NCBI RefSeq assembly: GCF_014281965.1
Contig: NZ_JACFTB010000005.1
Coordinates: 186,001-250,000 of the forward strand
Direction of reading: 5' to 3'
Source: Rhodococcus sp. BP22
GTDB taxonomy: Bacteria > Actinomycetota > Actinomycetes > Mycobacteriales > Mycobacteriaceae
DNA length: 64,000 nucleotides
Below, piece by piece: positions 60,579-64,000 of the stretch. The stretch's first letter is position 1, and each line of letters starts with the position of its first letter. Made by a program: the position numbers and the translations under genes. The notes under the pieces were generated by a model. It was not told where the DNA came from. It saw only the letters and a program-made list of their open reading frames with translations, and made no database searches.

Positions 60579-61856
60579 CTAGCGAGAGTGCCTGCCTGCC
60601 TTTCTCGCGGTCGACTCCGATGGCTCGGGCGGCCCTCCCGGCCGGGCGAGCATGGCGGCGATGGCAGTGGTCAGCGGAACGGACAGCGCCAGCGCGATAC
60701 CGCCGACCGAAGAGCGGACGATCTCGATGGCCACGGCGTCACCGGTCAGAACATCCTGGATGGATCGGCCGGTGACGCTGAACAGCAGTAGAAGTGGAAG
60801 CGCCCCACCGGCATACGCCAGCACCAGGGTGTAGACGGTGCTGGCGATATGGTCACGCCCCACGCGCATCGCGGAGGTGAAGATCTGCCGTCGCGTCGTC
60901 GTTGCGTCCGCCGAGGCGATCTCGAACGCAGTCGACGCCTGGGTGATCGTCACGTCGTTGAGGACACCGAGCGACCCGATGATGAACCCCGCAAGGAGCA
61001 ATCCGGTGATGCTGACTTGTTGGATGTAGGCCTGAACGTTGGTGTTCTGTTCTTCCGACAGCCCCGTCAGGTGGGTCATCCGAATCGCAACGTAGGACAA
61101 CACTGCAGCCAACGCCATCGACAGGAGAGTTCCGAGAAGAGCAGAACTCGTCCGCAGGTTGACGCCGTGTGCAAGGTAGAGAACGCCGTACAGAATGACG
61201 GCTCCGGAGACCAGGGCGACGGGAATCGCAGGTGCGCCGTCGAGAAGTGCAGGGAGCATGAATCCGACGAGCACGCCGAACGCCACGATCAATCCCAGCA
61301 GCGCACGAAATCCGCGCCATCTCGCAACGACGCAGATGACGACGGCAAACACACCGACGATGACTGCGAGAGGAAGTCCGCGGGCGTAGTCGTTGAACGA
61401 GTACTGGGTGGTTCCGGTGGGATCGGTCTGCCGGACCAACCGAATGCTCTCACCGGTGCGAAGGTCTGGTTGGCCAGGGCCCGGGACGATTTCGATCAGG
61501 GTGCGTGTGCCCGCATTCGGTCCCGAGTCGATCGTGACGATGCTGCGTTGGCAGTCGTATCCTGCGCTGGGAGGTGGCGTCGGGCTACCGGTGAATACGC
61601 GTCCGGAAGAAGCGCTGCCGCAGGGCCCGATGTCCTGCGACACAATCGTGCCCGCTTCGCTTTGGACCGCTCTACCACCGGAGGTATTGAACGGGAGCGG
61701 GATGTCGACGTTCTGCTGGCTCGGCCACAGTGCAATTGCACCGCCGATCACGCATATTCCGATCGCGACGAGAAGCCCCACAACTATCCGTGCGGCGACG
61801 GGTCCGAGCGGTGCAGGTGCGTTGCTGTGTCCGTGCCCATGACCGTGTGAATCCAC
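60579..61856 (-). CDS. YibE/F family membrane protein
   Basis: A 425-residue protein with a His-rich N terminus (MDSHGHGHGHS), one transmembrane helix, an extracytoplasmic domain (about 45-155), and seven or more helices. The C-terminal part has GFIIGSLGVLNDVTITQASTAFEIA and IFTSAMRVGRDHIASTVYTLVLAYAGGALPLLL, typical of YibE/F. Function is not established; the His cluster may bind metal. GTG start. Confidence 0.85.
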   Translation of the reverse strand: MDSHGHGHGHSNAPAPLGPVAARIVVGLLVAIGICVIGGAIALWPSQQNVDIPLPFNTSGGRAVQSEAGTIVSQDIGPCGSASSGRVFTGSPTPPPSAGYDCQRSIVTIDSGPNAGTRTLIEIVPGPGQPDLRTGESIRLVRQTDPTGTTQYSFNDYARGLPLAVIVGVFAVVICVVARWRGFRALLGLIVAFGVLVGFMLPALLDGAPAIPVALVSGAVILYGVLYLAHGVNLRTSSALLGTLLSMALAAVLSYVAIRMTHLTGLSEEQNTNVQAYIQQVSITGLLLAGFIIGSLGVLNDVTITQASTAFEIASADATTTRRQIFTSAMRVGRDHIASTVYTLVLAYAGGALPLLLLFSVTGRSIQDVLTGDAVAIEIVRSSVGGIALALSVPLTTAIAAMLARPGGPPEPSESTARKAGRHSR

Positions 61857-62162
61857 GGTGACACAGTATCCGGAAGTGGCGAGTGGTCTGCAGCCTCATC
61901 GTATCGGGAGGGTGCGACCGGCTGAACGTTATGGAGCTCGGTGGCGGGGAGCAGGGGGGGCGTCCCCCGCCACCTTCCTGATCGCCCCGGGGGGGGTGGG
62001 GTACGACCAGTGCTCGGGCACGCGAGGTGCCGTACGCCAATGTACAGATCTATAGCCGACTTGGCAGGAGCATGGAACTGTTTTGTATGTCACTATTCAA
62101 TTAATTTCCCTACTTTACGGTCAGGTGCGGGACTGGTACCCGTAAACCCCGAACCGGTCACC
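61857..62162. other. Intergenic region, 306 bases, with a GC-rich hairpin
   Basis: No gene supported. GGTGGCGGGG (61940-61949) pairs with CCCCGCCACC (61965-61974). Runs of seven to eight G residues occur nearby. The right half (about 62070-62130) is AT-richer. No tRNA fold or open frame with a ribosome-binding site is seen. Confidence 0.5.
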
Positions 62163-63416
62163 CTATTGCTTGTACGAAGCAAGAAAGTTGCCGAACCGTT
62201 CGATCGCCTCCGAAAGATCACGCGCCCACGGAAGCGTGACGATGCGCACATGATCGTGTCCGGGCCAGTTGAAACCAGTGCCCTGCACCACCAAAATCTT
62301 CTCCTGCAAAAGCAGATCTTGGACAAGCTTCTCGTCGTCGTAAATTTCATGCACTTCCGGGTCGAGGCGCGGAAATGCGTACAGAGCACCGCGCGGTTTC
62401 ACACACGAGACGCCGTGGATCTCATTCAACTTCTGCCACGCGACGTCACGCTGCTCGAGCAGCCGGCCACCGGGAAGAATGAGATCATTGATGCTCTGAT
62501 GTCCGCCCAGCGCCACCTGGATCGCATGTTGTGCGGGCACATTGGGGCACAGCCTGGTCGACGCCAACAGATCGATACCTTCGAGGAATCCGGCGGCATG
62601 GGCCTTGGGCCCGGTGATCGCGAGCCACCCTGCCCGGTACCCGGCCACCCGGTACGCCTTGGACAGCCCGTTGTACGTCAAGCACAGAAGGTCAGGAGCA
62701 AGGCTTGCCAACGACGTGTGTTCGGCGTCGTCGTAGAGGATGCGGTCGTAGATTTCATCGGCCAACAGAAGGAGCTGATGCTTACGAGCCAGCTCGACGA
62801 TGCCCTGCAGGATCTCCTTCGAATACACCGCACCGGTCGGGTTGTTCGGGTTGATCACCAAGAGAGCCACCGTCTTAGGGGTGATCTTCGACTCGATGTC
62901 CGCGAGGTCGGGGTTCCACTCGTTTTCCTCGTCGCATATGTAGTGCACGGCTTTGCCGCCCGCGAGCGTCGTCATCGCCGTCCACAGTGGGTAATCGGGC
63001 GCCGGGATCAGGACCTCGTCACCGTCGTCGAGCAGTGCCTGCATCGTCATCGTGATGAGCTCGGACACGCCGTTACCCAGGTAGATATCGTCGACGTCGA
63101 GTTCGGGGAAGCCAGGTTCGAGTTCGTAGCGCGTGACGATCGCACGCCGGGCGGACAGAATGCCCTTCGACTCCGAGTAGCCCTGCGCATACGGCAACGC
63201 GGCGATCATGTCACGGACTATGACGTCGGGCGCCTCGAAACCGAACGGCGCAGGGTTGCCGATGTTGAGCTTGAGAATTCGATGGCCTTCGGCTTCCAGT
63301 CGCGCCGCGTGGGCGTGTACCGGGCCGCGGATCTCGTACAGCACGTTCTGCAGCTTGGTCGACTGCTGCAACGTGCGAGGTTGACGCGTCTGATGATTCG
63401 TCTGCGGATGGTTCAC
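62163..63416 (-). CDS. alaT: Alanine/pyruvate-type PLP aminotransferase (AlaT-like)
   Basis: A 417-residue class I aminotransferase from GTG 63416. It has LNIGNPAPFGFEAP, the substrate-side NPNNPTGAVYS, ADEIYDRILYD, and the PLP lysine Lys253 in NGLSKAYRVAGYRAGW. The N-terminal QQSTKLQNVLYEIRGP is typical of AlaT (alanine transaminase). It would make alanine from pyruvate with glutamate. It lies about 1.6 kb from ald. Symbol assigned by resemblance. Confidence 0.88.
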   Translation of the reverse strand: MNHPQTNHQTRQPRTLQQSTKLQNVLYEIRGPVHAHAARLEAEGHRILKLNIGNPAPFGFEAPDVIVRDMIAALPYAQGYSESKGILSARRAIVTRYELEPGFPELDVDDIYLGNGVSELITMTMQALLDDGDEVLIPAPDYPLWTAMTTLAGGKAVHYICDEENEWNPDLADIESKITPKTVALLVINPNNPTGAVYSKEILQGIVELARKHQLLLLADEIYDRILYDDAEHTSLASLAPDLLCLTYNGLSKAYRVAGYRAGWLAITGPKAHAAGFLEGIDLLASTRLCPNVPAQHAIQVALGGHQSINDLILPGGRLLEQRDVAWQKLNEIHGVSCVKPRGALYAFPRLDPEVHEIYDDEKLVQDLLLQEKILVVQGTGFNWPGHDHVRIVTLPWARDLSEAIERFGNFLASYKQ

Positions 63417-63505
63417 CCCCCTAATCTTGCCAGGTCGGTGCCCAGCACATCCAGGCATAGTGGACCAGGCCTTTCTTGTCGGTGCGGGATGCGACAATTT
63501 TCTTT

Positions 63506-64000
63506 ATGTGCGGACGGTATGCCAGTACCCAGAGCGATCATGACCTGCGGGCAGTCTTCGACATTGCCGAGACCATCGGCGAAGAACTGCCCCCGGCGTA
63601 CAACGTGGCGCCCACGCAGACCGTACGAACCATTCTCGAGCGCGCACCCAAAGACGAACCCGAGGCCGACGCCGTGCGGCAGTTGCGTTCGGTCCGCTGG
63701 GGTCTGATCCCGTCGTGGTCCAAGGACATCAAGATCGGCAGCAGGCTCATCAACGCGAGATCCGAGACGATCACCGAGAAACCGACATTCAAGAAGGCCG
63801 CAGCCCGCAGGCGATGCATCGTCCCGGCCGACGGCTACTACGAGTGGGAGAAGCGCGAAGGCAGAAAAGTGCCCTACTTCCTGCACTCCGAACGACTCCT
63901 GGAGATGGCAGGCCTGTACGAGCTGTGGCGTGACCCGACGAAGTCCGACGAGGACCCGGATCGATGGGTCTGGTCGGTCACGGTGTTGACCGCTCCCGCC
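63506..64000 (+). CDS. SRAP (YedK/HMCES-type) protein, N-terminal part (3' truncated by window edge)
   Basis: ATG 63506 begins MCGRYAST, where Cys2 becomes the catalytic N-terminal residue that crosslinks to abasic sites in single-stranded DNA. Family motifs are YNVAPTQTV, RWGLIPSWS, INARSETI and GYYEWEKREG (Asn and Glu of the active site). 165 residues are visible. The catalytic His lies beyond the window edge. Confidence 0.95.
   Translation, partial: MCGRYASTQSDHDLRAVFDIAETIGEELPPAYNVAPTQTVRTILERAPKDEPEADAVRQLRSVRWGLIPSWSKDIKIGSRLINARSETITEKPTFKKAAARRRCIVPADGYYEWEKREGRKVPYFLHSERLLEMAGLYELWRDPTKSDEDPDRWVWSVTVLTAPA

Noticed and set aside
61980-62150. Possible tRNA or small RNA in the gap before alaT
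   Set aside because: No cloverleaf, no T-loop GTTCRANNC and no terminator with U-tract were found; only GC-rich runs and a hairpin.
61941-63707. 588-codon open frame on the plus strand
   Set aside because: Antisense to the AlaT-type aminotransferase and overlaps the SRAP gene in another frame; no recognisable motif.

Overview
The window is GC-rich, densely coded DNA from a mycolic-acid actinobacterium, most probably Rhodococcus or a close relative. This rests on gene content: an EthR-like TetR regulator beside a flavin monooxygenase, F420-type oxidoreductases (LLM class and PPOX class), an acetaldehyde dehydrogenase/4-hydroxy-2-oxovalerate aldolase pair, a large NRPS, and a divergent AldR/Ald pair. 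GTG starts and 4-nt ATGA overlaps are common. I saw no rRNA, tRNA, CRISPR array, transposase or phage gene, so this looks like chromosome rather than a mobile element.

Layout. 0-4.7 kb: the end of an SDR gene, an FMO-TetR-hydrolase operon and a divergent LLM oxidoreductase. 4.7-19.9 kb: a surface/secondary-metabolite block with a DUF4012 protein, a small sugar-phosphate transferase with an altered catalytic dyad, a three-module NRPS (C-A-T-C-A-T-C-A-T-TE), a Wzz/BY-kinase and a secreted trypsin-like protease. 19.9-31.4 kb: regulators (MerR, STAS, IclR, TetR), catabolic and redox enzymes (aldolase/dehydrogenase, BVMO, PPOX), small lipoproteins, a cluster of palindromic intergenic repeats, a DUF218 protein and a FluC fluoride-channel pair. 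31.5-37.5 kb: a STAS/HATPase partner-switching pair, a pseudokinase-discoidin membrane protein, a low-molecular-weight phosphatase, the first of three membrane-anchored Hsp70-like proteins, and an EEP hydrolase. 37.6-41.1 kb: a DUF1839-GH2 pair.

41.1-55.4 kb, minus strand: a 12-gene set, the first ten nearly gapless, that is the most interesting part. In order of transcription it encodes a small carrier protein, an acyl-CoA-dehydrogenase-like flavoprotein, an amino acid:[carrier protein] ligase (a truncated SerRS-like enzyme), a two-domain alpha/beta hydrolase, a polysaccharide flippase, a condensation-fold acyltransferase, a DUF998 membrane protein, a membrane-anchored GH16 enzyme, a GT2, a large multi-TM protein, and two more GT2 enzymes. 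My inference is that an amino acid is activated, tethered to the carrier, oxidised or otherwise modified, and placed on a lipid-linked or exported glycan. This combination is not one I can match to a described pathway.

55.7-64 kb: two more Hsp70-like membrane proteins divergent from that cluster, then alanine metabolism (aldR/ald, AlaT-type aminotransferase), a YibE/F membrane protein and the start of an SRAP (YedK/HMCES-type) gene that runs off the right edge. All domain calls were made by eye from translated sequence; no database search was run.
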